The notes beneath the pieces are model-generated. The model searched no databases. It worked only from the letters and a program-made list of their open reading frames with translations, and was not told where the DNA came from. This document shows, in pieces, positions 16,441 through 24,488 of a stretch of DNA of 64,000 bases (its first letter is position 1; each line of letters starts with the position of its first letter). The position numbers and the translations under genes are program-made. The stretch spans positions 1,951,001-2,015,000 of the forward strand of contig NZ_CP083746.1 of the NCBI RefSeq assembly GCF_020151015.1, written 5' to 3'. Origin of the DNA: Pseudomonas sp. p1(2021b). GTDB taxonomy: Bacteria > Pseudomonadota > Gammaproteobacteria > Pseudomonadales > Pseudomonadaceae.

Positions 16441-18198
16441 CTACAACGTCCGCAGCATCTCCCAAAACGATGCTCCTACCCCAAGAATACTCTCACCAGC
16501 AATCAACCCCGCTGCCGCTGTAATCGCAAACCGCTCAGTGACGTTTGGCCAACGACAGCTGACCAGCCAGGTAAGTACTGCCCCCAAACCCATCATCATG
16601 CTGATCGACGCCGGCAATATGAAGGCCAACCCCAATGCGGCCGTACTCGGCAGCCAGCGAGCCGCCCGTTGCGGCAGCAGGCTGTCCAACGCGCCCAGCA
16701 GCACGCCAACAAAGCTACCGGCCACGATCGCAAAGCGGATTTCCGGGGAAAGTGCCTGCAGCCCCTGCGTCAGCGTTTGGGCCACGGCCTTCCAGGTCGC
16801 CACGGCCGGTGCGGGCCACTGCTCGGTGAGCAGCAGGGCCTGCGGATCGGGAATCAGCGTCAGGTAGACCAGTACGCCAAATACGCTGCCGATAAGGATT
16901 CCGATGCATTGCGCGATCAGCTGCTTGTGTGGCGTGGCGCCGATCGCCTGGCCGACCTTGAAGTCGTTCATCAGGTCGGTGGATTGCCCGGCCGCGCCAC
17001 CTGCCGTGTTGGCGCTCATCAGGTTGATGGTCACCTGGCCCGGGGCGATCAAGCCGAAGCTCAGTTGTGACAGCTTGCCGATAGCACCAATCGGCGCGAT
17101 GCCGGTGGCGCCGACCACGCGCGCGGCGACCACGGCCAGGCAAACCGCCAATGGAATGCTCAACAGGGCCATCCACCAGTCGATCCCGAACAGTAGTGCT
17201 TGCAGGGGCACCACCAGCGCGATGGAGAGCAACAGCCCCGAAGCAGGCCAGGGGGAGAATCGAATCTTGGTGCACGGTGCGCGAGGTGCCCTAAGGTCGG
17301 CGGGCAATCGTCGGCGCTCTTGCAACAGCCGAACCGCCAAGGACGTCAGGGGCGCACAAACCATCAGGCTCACGCCGGGCCACAACAACCATTCCACCAG
17401 TGCGGCAAACTGTGGGCCGCTGGCGTCTGGGGCGAGCACCACCCAGCCATGGCCGATCAGCCCCGGCGCTAGCCCGCCCCATGCCAGCGCGGCGCCGAAC
17501 AGCAATGTCAGGCCCACGCGAATGCCGATGATGCTGCCAAAGCCGATGAGCATCAGAGAAGGGTCGGCCGTGAAGGTCAGGCGTTCCAGCGTAGAGGTGG
17601 GAGACCAACGCGGTATCGTCCAGGCGAACACGTCAATCCATTTCACCAACCCTGACAGCAGCGCGGCGCTGAAAAGAACCCTGATCCGCGTCATGGCTTC
17701 CCGCCCATGGTTGTAGATCTGTTGCAGGGTCTCCAGGGTAGCCATGCCTTCGGGAAACTTCAGGTTAGGGTCGGCGAGCAGGGTGGGGCGCAGGTACCAG
17801 GCAATCCAGATGCCCAAGAAACTCACGGAGAAGACCCAGGCCATCATTGGCACCGGGTCCAGTTGGTGGCCGGTGAGCAGTGTATACGCGGGAATGGGCG
17901 CGACAAGCCCGCCGGAAACGATGGAGGCGGAGGCCGAAGCCACGGTCTGGTTGATGTTGCTTTCGTGCAGCGACCATGCCGGGCGGCCCTTCCTGCTCCC
18001 CGCCAGGCCCTGCCAAAGGGCAAAACCGACCAGCAAGGCGATGATCGACATGTTGAACGACCAGCCGATCTTGAGCCCTGCATAGACATTCGATGGCGTG
18101 AGCAAGATGCCCAGCACCACGCCGGTGAGCACTGCTCGCAGGCTCAGTTCACGTTCTACGCGAATCGCGGGAAGAACGGTGGGTGAAGCATGTCCCAT
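16441..18198 (-). CDS. OPT-family oligopeptide transporter
   Basis: A 585-residue polytopic membrane protein with the OPT family opening (LTPSNVYAGLKIGWSFNMSI, about 36-55) and later conserved blocks (FPEGMATLETLQ; NLMSANTAGGAAGQSTDLMNDFK). The family imports oligopeptides or peptide-like compounds, sometimes metal chelates, by proton symport. It stands alone; the parDE pair is convergent and REP-like repeats lie upstream. The substrate cannot be told from sequence. Confidence 0.92.
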   Translation of the reverse strand: MGHASPTVLPAIRVERELSLRAVLTGVVLGILLTPSNVYAGLKIGWSFNMSIIALLVGFALWQGLAGSRKGRPAWSLHESNINQTVASASASIVSGGLVAPIPAYTLLTGHQLDPVPMMAWVFSVSFLGIWIAWYLRPTLLADPNLKFPEGMATLETLQQIYNHGREAMTRIRVLFSAALLSGLVKWIDVFAWTIPRWSPTSTLERLTFTADPSLMLIGFGSIIGIRVGLTLLFGAALAWGGLAPGLIGHGWVVLAPDASGPQFAALVEWLLWPGVSLMVCAPLTSLAVRLLQERRRLPADLRAPRAPCTKIRFSPWPASGLLLSIALVVPLQALLFGIDWWMALLSIPLAVCLAVVAARVVGATGIAPIGAIGKLSQLSFGLIAPGQVTINLMSANTAGGAAGQSTDLMNDFKVGQAIGATPHKQLIAQCIGILIGSVFGVLVYLTLIPDPQALLLTEQWPAPAVATWKAVAQTLTQGLQALSPEIRFAIVAGSFVGVLLGALDSLLPQRAARWLPSTAALGLAFILPASISMMMGLGAVLTWLVSCRWPNVTERFAITAAAGLIAGESILGVGASFWEMLRTL

Positions 18199-18333
18199 GG
18201 CAATCCTTTGTAGAAGTTGCAGGCGCCGTCTGGGTTACTGAGTTCCGAATGCCATTAAGGTTCACCGCGCAATGGCCTGTCGCAAGGTGTTTTAGTGGAT
18301 GAATAAGAGGTTATAAAACCATGTGCGGTCCAT

Positions 18334-18405
18334 GTGGGTTTACCCGCGAACACCGGCGAAGCCGGTGCCCTATACCGCGTCGCATCGTTCGCGGGTAAAC
18401 CCCAC
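18334..18405. repeat. REP-like inverted repeat (variant TTTACCCGCGAA core)
   Basis: GTGGGTTTACCCGCGAA (18334-18350) and TTCGCGGGTAAACCCCAC (18388-18405) form outer arms, with an inner hairpin CACCGGCGAAGCCGGTG (18351-18367). The layout is that of a P. putida-type paired REP, but the core differs from the copies at 25.7, 41.9 and 54.1 kb. Confidence 0.75.
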
Positions 18406-18452
18406 CTAGAGGGGCGTAAAGCAGGAGAGAATCGAGCAAGGCAATTGCAGCC

Positions 18453-18689
18453 TTACCCCTCAGGCGCTGTTACGCCGCAGATAAAATCATCCGACCCCAA
18501 CCGGTGCGAGCCATATTCTACGACATAGCCCTCGCCGCGCCGCTGCGCTTCTGCCCGGGCCGTCTGCTGGTCGGCATAGACATCCACGAAATGCCAGGGG
18601 TGCCGGTCTCTGAGTACGCCCCAACCCAGGACCCTGCCTTCATGATCAGGGTCTGCCGGGAGGTTCTTGGCCAGGCTGCGAATGCTCAT
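18453..18689 (-). CDS. Small hypothetical protein
   Basis: A 78-residue soluble protein with no signal peptide or membrane segment. A clear GGAGGGG ribosome site lies six bases before the ATG. The middle is rich in aromatic and charged residues (HPWHFVDVYADQQTARAEAQRRG), giving a beta-alpha pattern. No family recognised. It is flanked by REP repeats downstream and by the long leader of the Gly/His-rich gene upstream, which is divergent. Confidence 0.7.
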   Translation of the reverse strand: MSIRSLAKNLPADPDHEGRVLGWGVLRDRHPWHFVDVYADQQTARAEAQRRGEGYVVEYGSHRLGSDDFICGVTAPEG

Positions 18690-19103
18690 ATCGCCCCTCC
18701 GTGATACCGGTAATGCCCCACGCTACTACGCTGTGGCCACCTCTGGTTACTGGCTTTGCATCCACCTGGATGGGCGGCCAGCCATGATCCCGGTGTCAGC
18801 GCGACAAACGTCAGAGTTGCTCTTCATCTTCCTCGTTGTGCAACACGGCTGGGGCTTGGGCCAGATCGCTAACGGATAGCTGGTCATTGACTCTCTGTAC
18901 CACAGGTCTATGCTCGAAACGTGGGAAAAAATCCCACGCAGAACAGGCTGACTGGCCTCGGAAGGAATGTGCATACGCACATCGGCACAGACACCGGGAT
19001 GGAGCACCCGCTGGTTGGCTGGTTGCCCGTAAGGCAATCGGGATTCGTTGGTTGTTGCGTTTGTTTCGAGCGTGAAACTGCAACCCTGAAGCGGAGATTC
19101 ATC
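18690..19103. other. Long non-coding leader of the Gly/His-rich gene
   Basis: A 414-bp stretch without a convincing gene. It contains a sigma70-like promoter (TTGACT at 18887, TATGCT at 18909, 16-bp spacer) and a small hairpin (GTGGGA/TCCCAC, about 18921-18937), leaving about 190 nt of 5' leader before the ATG at 19104. The leader could be regulatory; nothing further was recognised. Confidence 0.5.
18887..18914 (+). promoter_or_regulatory. Putative sigma70 promoter of the Gly/His-rich operon
   Basis: TTGACT (18887-18892), 16-bp spacer, TATGCT (18909-18914). It lies 190 bp upstream of the predicted start, so use by the downstream cluster is inference. Confidence 0.45.
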
Positions 19104-19781
19104 ATGCTGCTCAAGAAATGCTTGTTGGCGCTCGCCATTGGCGGCGCTCTTTCGGCATCGCTGGCGTTGGTTCCTGACCAGATCAGTGATTTCTCCAGCG
19201 CTTATGCGAAAGATGGTGGTGGTGGCCATGGCGGTGGAGGAGGCGGTCATGGCGGCGGTGGTGGCCATGGCGGTGGAGGGGGCGGTCACGGCGGCGGCGG
19301 TGGGCATGGTGGAGGTGGAGGCGGTCACGGCGGCGGCGGTGGGCACGGTGGCGGCGGAGGTGGTGGTGGCCATGGTGGTAGCGGTGGTGGCGGCCATGGC
19401 GGAGGTCACGGCGGCGACGGCGGCGGCCACGGTGGCCACAGCGGCTCGGGCCACAGCGGCGAGGGTGGGCATGCCGGCAACAGTGGCCCGGGAAGCGCGA
19501 ACAGCGGGCATGGCCGCGATGATGGTCGTGATCACGATGAAGGCGGCCTGCATGGCGTTGGCCATGGCGCTGACGATGGCCCCAACCATGATGTCGGCGA
19601 GGCGCATGGCGTAGGTCACGGCGCCGACGATGGCCCCAACCATGATGTTGGTGAGGCCCATGGTGTTGGCCATGGCGCCGATGATGGTCCCAGCCACGAT
19701 GTCGGCGAAGCCCACGGCGTCGGTCACGGTGCCGACGACGGCCCGGCCCATGACGTAGGTGATGATCGCGGCGGTGCTTGA
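19104..19781 (+). CDS. Exported Gly/His-rich repeat protein
   Basis: 225 residues from ATG 19104, which has GGAG upstream. A Sec signal peptide covers about 1-35 (hydrophobic LLALAIGGALSASLALV, cleavage near AYA-KD). Then comes a stretch made almost only of Gly and His (GGGGHGG-type units), a Ser/Gly part, and at least four 18-residue repeats (GHGADDGPNHDVGEAHGV with small changes). The composition suggests a disordered, metal-binding or surface-coating protein, but no family is recognised. It heads a cluster with the DUF6502, DUF5666 and outer-membrane genes. Confidence 0.82.
   Translation: MLLKKCLLALAIGGALSASLALVPDQISDFSSAYAKDGGGGHGGGGGGHGGGGGHGGGGGGHGGGGGHGGGGGGHGGGGGHGGGGGGGGHGGSGGGGHGGGHGGDGGGHGGHSGSGHSGEGGHAGNSGPGSANSGHGRDDGRDHDEGGLHGVGHGADDGPNHDVGEAHGVGHGADDGPNHDVGEAHGVGHGADDGPSHDVGEAHGVGHGADDGPAHDVGDDRGGA
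19548..19760 (+). repeat. 54-bp coding tandem repeat (about 4 copies)
   Basis: The unit encodes GHGADDGP(N/S/A)HDVGEAHGV. Copies differ mostly at third codon positions (for example ATGTCGGCGAGGC versus ATGTTGGTGAGGC), which indicates selection on the protein and not a recent DNA duplication. Confidence 0.75.
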
Positions 19782-19928
19782 CCGCTGAACCCAGGACGAC
19801 GGGGCCCGGCGCGATGGTCGGGCTCCGTGGTGGGGCAGGGCGTAGGCCAGGATGGTTGTGATGCCTTGGGCAAGCTGCTGGAATGGCCTGGGACCACACC
19901 GCTCGCCCGTCGATAAGGAAGACCTGCA

Positions 19929-20783
19929 ATGCAATTGCCTACCTTGCCTCCTTCCCTCTTGCCTGCGTTGAAGCATGTCATGCGGCCGCTGGTGAGGCTG
20001 ATGCTGCGCAAAGGGGTCACCTTCAACAGCTTCACCCACGTGCTCAAGGAGATCTTCGTGGAGGTCGCCGAGCAAGAATTCCGTATTGATGGCAAGCCGG
20101 CGAGCGACAGCCGGATCAGCCTGATCACCGGCGTGCATCGCAAGGATGTGCGGCGCTTGCGCGCCCAACCAGCGGCAGGCGACACCGGCATGCCGGAGGC
20201 GGTTTCCTTCGGTGCGCACCTGGTGAGCATCTGGCTGAACCAGGCCCCGTTCTGCGACCAGCCCGGCCAGCCGCGGGCCTTGCCGCGCCTGGCCAGCGTG
20301 GGGGGCGACGGCTCGTTCGATAGCCTGGTCGCGGCGCTGAGCACCGATATTCGCGCGCGCGTCGTGCTGGATGAATGGCTGCGCCTGGGCGTGGTGCGGG
20401 TGGACGAGCAGGACCAGGTGCACCTGCAGACCCGGGCGTTCATCCCGCAGCGGGGCTTCGAGGAAAAGGTGGCGTACCTGCGCCACAATCTGCATGACCA
20501 TGCCTGCGCCGCGGTGCACAACCTGACAGAGACAGGCGAGCCGTTCTTCGAGCGCGCGGTGCACTACGACAGCCTGTCCTCGGCGGGTGTCGAGCACCTC
20601 AAGACGCTGGTGCAGACCGACGGCATGCAAGTGCTCGTCGCTCTGAACCAGCTGGCGGCCGAGCTGGAAGCGCGCGACCCACCGCCTGCCGATGCCCGCC
20701 AGCGCATCACCGTCGGGCTCTATTTCTACACCGAACCCAGCCCGGCCGAGGCGCCCTCTGAAGCCAAGGCCAGCCCGCCATGA
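19929..20783 (+). CDS. DUF6502-family protein
   Basis: A 284-residue soluble protein with an AAGGAAG ribosome site. The N-terminus (RPLVRLMLRKGVTFNSFTHV, then EVAEQEFRI) and the winged-helix-like SDSRISLITGVHRKDVRRL segment (about 60-80) match what I recall of DUF6502 proteins. The helix pair suggests nucleic-acid binding, possibly a regulator, but no function is established. It overlaps the DUF5666 gene by four bases (ATGA), so the two are coupled. No signal peptide is seen. Confidence 0.78.
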   Translation: MQLPTLPPSLLPALKHVMRPLVRLMLRKGVTFNSFTHVLKEIFVEVAEQEFRIDGKPASDSRISLITGVHRKDVRRLRAQPAAGDTGMPEAVSFGAHLVSIWLNQAPFCDQPGQPRALPRLASVGGDGSFDSLVAALSTDIRARVVLDEWLRLGVVRVDEQDQVHLQTRAFIPQRGFEEKVAYLRHNLHDHACAAVHNLTETGEPFFERAVHYDSLSSAGVEHLKTLVQTDGMQVLVALNQLAAELEARDPPPADARQRITVGLYFYTEPSPAEAPSEAKASPP

Positions 20784-22204
20784 ACAGGATTGCGCGTCTG
20801 GTCGCCAGCCTCGTCGTGCTGTTCGGCCTGCTTGTGCTGCCACCTTTGGCATCGGCAGCACCGGCTTGCGTCGAGCCTGGCGGTATGGGCGGCACCGGCG
20901 CGCCAGCGGACAATGGGGGCATTGGCGGCACCGGTGCGCGGCCAGGTGGCGGAGGAATCGGTGGCACCGGGGCTCCGGTCGGGGATGGCGGGGTCGGTGG
21001 CACCGGCATTGTCGGCACCATCACCGGCTTTGGCTCGATTTGCGTCAATGGGGCGGAAGTGCATTTCGATGACCAGGTGGCCTTCAGCGAGAACGGCCTG
21101 CCAGCGAGCAGCCGGCGCCTGGCGATCGGTCAGGTCGTCGCGGTGGAGGCGTACTCGTCACGCCGGGGGCTGGAGGCGCGCAGCATCGCCATCCTCAATG
21201 CTTATGAAGGTCCGGTAACAGGACTTGCCTCTGGCGATACGGCCCTGCGTGTGATGGGCCAGCCGGTGCACGTGGCCACGGGTGCCCGCTTGGCACCCGG
21301 CCTGCGCATCGGTGAAACGGTGCGCGTCAGCGGCCTGCGCAATGCCCAGGGCGAGGTCATGGCCAGCCGGATCGATCGTGCGCCAGGCCTGAGGCAGGCC
21401 AGCGCTATTGGCGATATCCGGCAAGCAGGCAACCTGCAGGGCCTGGCGCTGAGCAAGCCGCTGCCGGCCACCGGTGAAATACTGGTGCGGGGTGCATGGA
21501 ATGGCCAGCAACTGGAGGTGGCCAAGGCGAGCCGGGATCCCGCTTTCCCCTTCGCTGGGCGAGTGCGCAACGCGTTGGTGGAAGGGCTGGTGCGCGGGCG
21601 ACACGGTGATCGCATCGACGTTGGCGGTTTCACGGCCCACGTCGGCGGCGGCCAGGCGTCGAGCCTTGCCATCGGCCAGCGAGTTCGGGTGAGCGGCGTA
21701 TTCGAGCAGGCGCGCCGCATTCGGGCCGATCGGGTCGAGGTTCTGCACGGGCATTCCGGCGAGGTCGACCACGCGAGCGGGCGGAAGGTCGAGTCGCAAA
21801 ACCATGAAGGCGCAAAGGCCGGGCACGGACAGGACGGACAGGCTGGAGCTCGGGTGCGCATCGAACACGATGGATCCGGTGGCAAGATCGAGCGCCAGGA
21901 CGTGTCAGGTTCGGGAGCGCTCGAGCGCCGGGAGCGGATCGAGACGCGTGACGATGGAGACCGTGTGGAGACCCGCGAGCGGATCGAGGTGTTCGAAAAC
22001 GGTGTGCGTGTGGAGCGCATCGAGCGGATCGAGAAAATCGAGCGCTCCGACCGGTCGGACAAGCCCGAGCGCATCGAAAAAATCGAGCGGGTGGAACGTG
22101 TGGAGCGGCCGGACAAAGTCGAACGGCCAGAGAAGGTCGAACGCCCCGAAAAGCCCGACCGCCCGGAGAAAATCGAGCGCCCGGACCACTCGGGGCCGCA
22201 TTAG
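20780..22204 (+). CDS. Exported DUF5666 multi-OB-fold protein with GGTG repeats and charged tail
   Basis: 474 residues. Signal peptide about 1-27 (ending ASA). Residues 34-77 carry four GG(M/I/V)GGTG units. Three OB-like DUF5666 repeats follow (about 78-139, 141-200, 264-322), each with a G-x-V-x-G strand and an (I/L)G(Q/E)xVxV strand. Residues about 330-474 form a very charged tail dominated by ERIE, EKIER and RPEKVERP units, probably an extended or coiled segment. The reaction is unknown; export, OB folds and an outer-membrane protein next door suggest an envelope role. It is coupled to the DUF6502 gene by an ATGA overlap. Confidence 0.8.
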   Translation: MNRIARLVASLVVLFGLLVLPPLASAAPACVEPGGMGGTGAPADNGGIGGTGARPGGGGIGGTGAPVGDGGVGGTGIVGTITGFGSICVNGAEVHFDDQVAFSENGLPASSRRLAIGQVVAVEAYSSRRGLEARSIAILNAYEGPVTGLASGDTALRVMGQPVHVATGARLAPGLRIGETVRVSGLRNAQGEVMASRIDRAPGLRQASAIGDIRQAGNLQGLALSKPLPATGEILVRGAWNGQQLEVAKASRDPAFPFAGRVRNALVEGLVRGRHGDRIDVGGFTAHVGGGQASSLAIGQRVRVSGVFEQARRIRADRVEVLHGHSGEVDHASGRKVESQNHEGAKAGHGQDGQAGARVRIEHDGSGGKIERQDVSGSGALERRERIETRDDGDRVETRERIEVFENGVRVERIERIEKIERSDRSDKPERIEKIERVERVERPDKVERPEKVERPEKPDRPEKIERPDHSGPH

Positions 22205-22271
22205 CACTGGGCCTGGCCTGATCGCTGGGTGAGCGATGTAAACGTCGATAGGCAATCGCCACGAGGTGAGC

Positions 22272-23024
22272 ATGATACCGATGCGCGCGCTGTTTCCCTG
22301 CCTGATGACCCTGGCATTGCCTGCCTTGGCCGATGACCTCAGCCTTTCGACGGGGCTGGACTATTCGCGGGGCGACTATGGCACGGCCGCCACCAGCGAG
22401 ACCTGGTACATGCCGGTGATCGGCAAGTACGAAGCCGGCCCGATGGTCTACAAGCTCACCATCCCCTACCTGCGCATCACCAACCCTGCAGTGGGCCCCG
22501 GCGGCGAGCCGTTGGCGGGTGATGATTGCGGGCGCGTCGAGAGCGGCCTCGGAGACACGGTGGCCAGCGTCGACTACGCGTTGTTCGATGGCCGCGACGG
22601 CGGCAACCTGTTGGTGGACCTAGTGGGCAAGGTGAAATTGCCCACGGCTGACGAAGACCGTTGCCTGGGGACAGGCAAAACCGACTACTCCGCCCAGGTC
22701 GACCTGGTGCGGGCCTTCGGCGCCATGAGCGGCTTCGCCACGTTGGGCTGGAAGAAGTTCGGTGACCCGGCGGGCAGCGAGTTTCGCGATCCGATCTTCA
22801 CGTCCGTCGGCCTGGTCGCCCGCCTGGCGCCTGGCACGTCCGCCGGGGCGGCCTACGACTGGCGGCAGAAAGTGACCGCCGATGGCGATGAAATCCAGGA
22901 GCTCACCTTGTTCCTGACGCAAAAGCTCGATGCGCATTGGAAGGTCCAGCTCTATGCATTGAAGGGCTTTTCCGATGCGAGCCCCGACACTGGCGGTGGA
23001 TTACTTCTCAACCGTGCATTCTGA
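22272..23024 (+). CDS. Predicted outer-membrane beta-barrel protein
   Basis: 250 residues from ATG 22272 (GAGGTGAG just upstream; GTG 22266 and ATG 22281 are alternatives). A signal peptide ends near LPALA-DD. The mature part alternates hydrophobic and polar residues in amphipathic strands (SLSTGLDYSRGDYGTAATS; ETWYMPVIGKYEAGPMVYKL) and ends in a terminal phenylalanine (LLLNRAF), the BAM signature of barrels. It resembles small transporter-like or 'MetA-pathway' outer-membrane proteins. It follows the DUF5666 gene by 67 bp and likely belongs to the same unit. Confidence 0.78.
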   Translation: MIPMRALFPCLMTLALPALADDLSLSTGLDYSRGDYGTAATSETWYMPVIGKYEAGPMVYKLTIPYLRITNPAVGPGGEPLAGDDCGRVESGLGDTVASVDYALFDGRDGGNLLVDLVGKVKLPTADEDRCLGTGKTDYSAQVDLVRAFGAMSGFATLGWKKFGDPAGSEFRDPIFTSVGLVARLAPGTSAGAAYDWRQKVTADGDEIQELTLFLTQKLDAHWKVQLYALKGFSDASPDTGGGLLLNRAF

Positions 23025-23039
23025 GGCTGGCCTGGCCAG

Positions 23040-23216
23040 TCACTGTAAGGTCGGTACGGCTGGTAGGCCACGAAGCGTCGCCTCGATATCGGCGATTCGC
23101 TTGGCAAGCCTGTCGGCTTCTTCGTGACGTGCCTGGGACCTCAACAGGTCGCGCTTCTGGCGCAGGTTGAGCAGGTTTTTTTGTAGGGCGAGGGCAGAGG
23201 TCTGATACGGGTCCAT
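23040..23216 (-). CDS. Small coiled-coil hypothetical protein
   Basis: A 58-residue frame from ATG 23216, or up to 96 residues from an upstream ATG at 23330. The conserved-looking part is a charged amphipathic helix (ALQKNLLNLRQKRDLLRSQA, then EEADRLAKRIADIEATL) predicted to form a coiled coil. The ribosome sites are weak for all starts. It is convergent with the outer-membrane gene (15 bp gap). Function unknown. Confidence 0.55.
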   Translation of the reverse strand: MDPYQTSALALQKNLLNLRQKRDLLRSQARHEEADRLAKRIADIEATLRGLPAVPTLQ

Positions 23217-23611
23217 GTCGGTCTCGTGCTGCTGGCATCCGTGCCGCTGTAGGAAAGCGGCGACCGTATCAGCTCGTTCAAACGGGTGAAACTGATGTTT
23301 CATACAGGAACTGGGCTTTATGTAATACATGGGCTACGTGTACTTCGGATGGGTCCTACAAAGCGAGTGCTAGATCCGTTTCCATTGATGAGCTGAAACA
23401 GGGTGTTTACCCCGTAGGCAGGGGGGCAGGTGCTCGTTACGCGTTCGAACGGCCTGCAGGGGCCACGGCCGGTCATCCCGGGTTTATGGGAAAAGAAATG
23501 TTTCAATTGCTTGGCGCAAAGCACGTACTTGCAGGCGGAAAAAACAGAGGGATTGAACCCTTCAACTGATGCACGGCTCGAACCCTGCAAAGGTTCGCAC
23601 CGAGGTGGATC

Positions 23612-23782
23612 ATGAAAAAGAACACCGGCAGCACGCCCACTCAACGCACGCCAGGTGAAGTCGAACGGGACAACGATGCCTTGCGACCGAACGCCCGACA
23701 GCCCGAAGGTGGCAAGACCACGGCCCAGCGCACTGCCGAGCAGGAAGGCGATACGGGGCAGGGGAAGAAAGGGGTCCAATAA
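23612..23782 (+). CDS. Short hydrophilic hypothetical protein (56 aa)
   Basis: ATG with GAGGTGG seven bases upstream, then 56 codons rich in Thr, Gln, Arg, Glu and Pro (for example QPEGGKTTAQRTAEQEGD). No hydrophobic core is seen, so the product is likely disordered. It resembles short basic/acidic stress-type proteins found in pseudomonads, but no family is assigned. Confidence 0.6.
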   Translation: MKKNTGSTPTQRTPGEVERDNDALRPNARQPEGGKTTAQRTAEQEGDTGQGKKGVQ

Positions 23783-24026
23783 TGGGCGGGACGCCTCATG
23801 CCGATTGCATCAAAAAAGTTGCAGCAAAGTTGCAGTGAAGGCGTGCTGGCTGATCCGGGCCAGGCCCTGAATACGGCTGGACAGCCCTCTATGAAAAGGG
23901 TTTCGAGTGTTGTTCAGGTATTCGTTTTATTGCACTCAACCCCCATTTAATTTCAATTAATTTCAGCGTGCCAGCATTCTAAGCTCGTCCTGTCGCCGCG
24001 CAGTCCAGCGGCTTCAGGAGTTTTCC

Positions 24027-24452
24027 ATGTCGCATGCTTGTGAATCACAGGGCCCTGCCGTACCGCCTTCCGATGACCTGATCGACTGGTTGCGCATGCT
24101 CATGCGCGCCGAGCGTGCCGGTGCCCGGCTGATGCTCGACAGTGCCAGGCAGACCAACGACCCCTTGCTGCTCCAGCGCCTGGAGCAGCTGCACCACGGC
24201 GAGGCGGAGAGCTGCCGCCGCCTGCGCAACTGCCTGGAACGTCTCGACGCCAAGCCTGGCGGAGGCATGGGCGAGTTCTATGGCAAGGCCATGGCCATCG
24301 CCGACTTGCACGAGCGGCTGCTTTTCATCGCCCGCGGCCAGCGCTGGGTCGCCCGCCAATTGCAGGCCCGCCTGCCTTCGATTGAGCAGCCCTGGCTACG
24401 CCAGGAGCTGCAAGTGGTGCTGGGGCTGCACCAGGACACCCCCGACGTTTGA
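24027..24452 (+). CDS. DUF6306-like ferritin-type helical protein
   Basis: A 141-residue all-helical protein with AGGAG upstream. The sequence DDLIDWLRMLMRAERAGARL and later QRLEQLHHGEAESCRRL has the carboxylate/histidine spacing of ferritin-like or DUF6306 proteins. No catalytic role is known. It lies 37 bp upstream of the cyclopropane synthase gene and is probably co-transcribed with it, so a stationary-phase or stress setting is likely by association. Confidence 0.72.
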   Translation: MSHACESQGPAVPPSDDLIDWLRMLMRAERAGARLMLDSARQTNDPLLLQRLEQLHHGEAESCRRLRNCLERLDAKPGGGMGEFYGKAMAIADLHERLLFIARGQRWVARQLQARLPSIEQPWLRQELQVVLGLHQDTPDV

Positions 24453-24488
24453 AGCGCGTCCGATTTCCAATACCCACAAGGACACACC

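Noticed and set aside
19216-19470. CRISPR-like short repeats
   Set aside because: The repeats are glycine/histidine codons inside a coding frame with no unique spacers of constant length.
18747-20861. A 704-codon open frame on the minus strand
   Set aside because: It runs opposite the repeat-rich Gly/His gene and the DUF6502 gene; the low-complexity composition and absence of a domain show it is a shadow of the GC-rich plus-strand genes.
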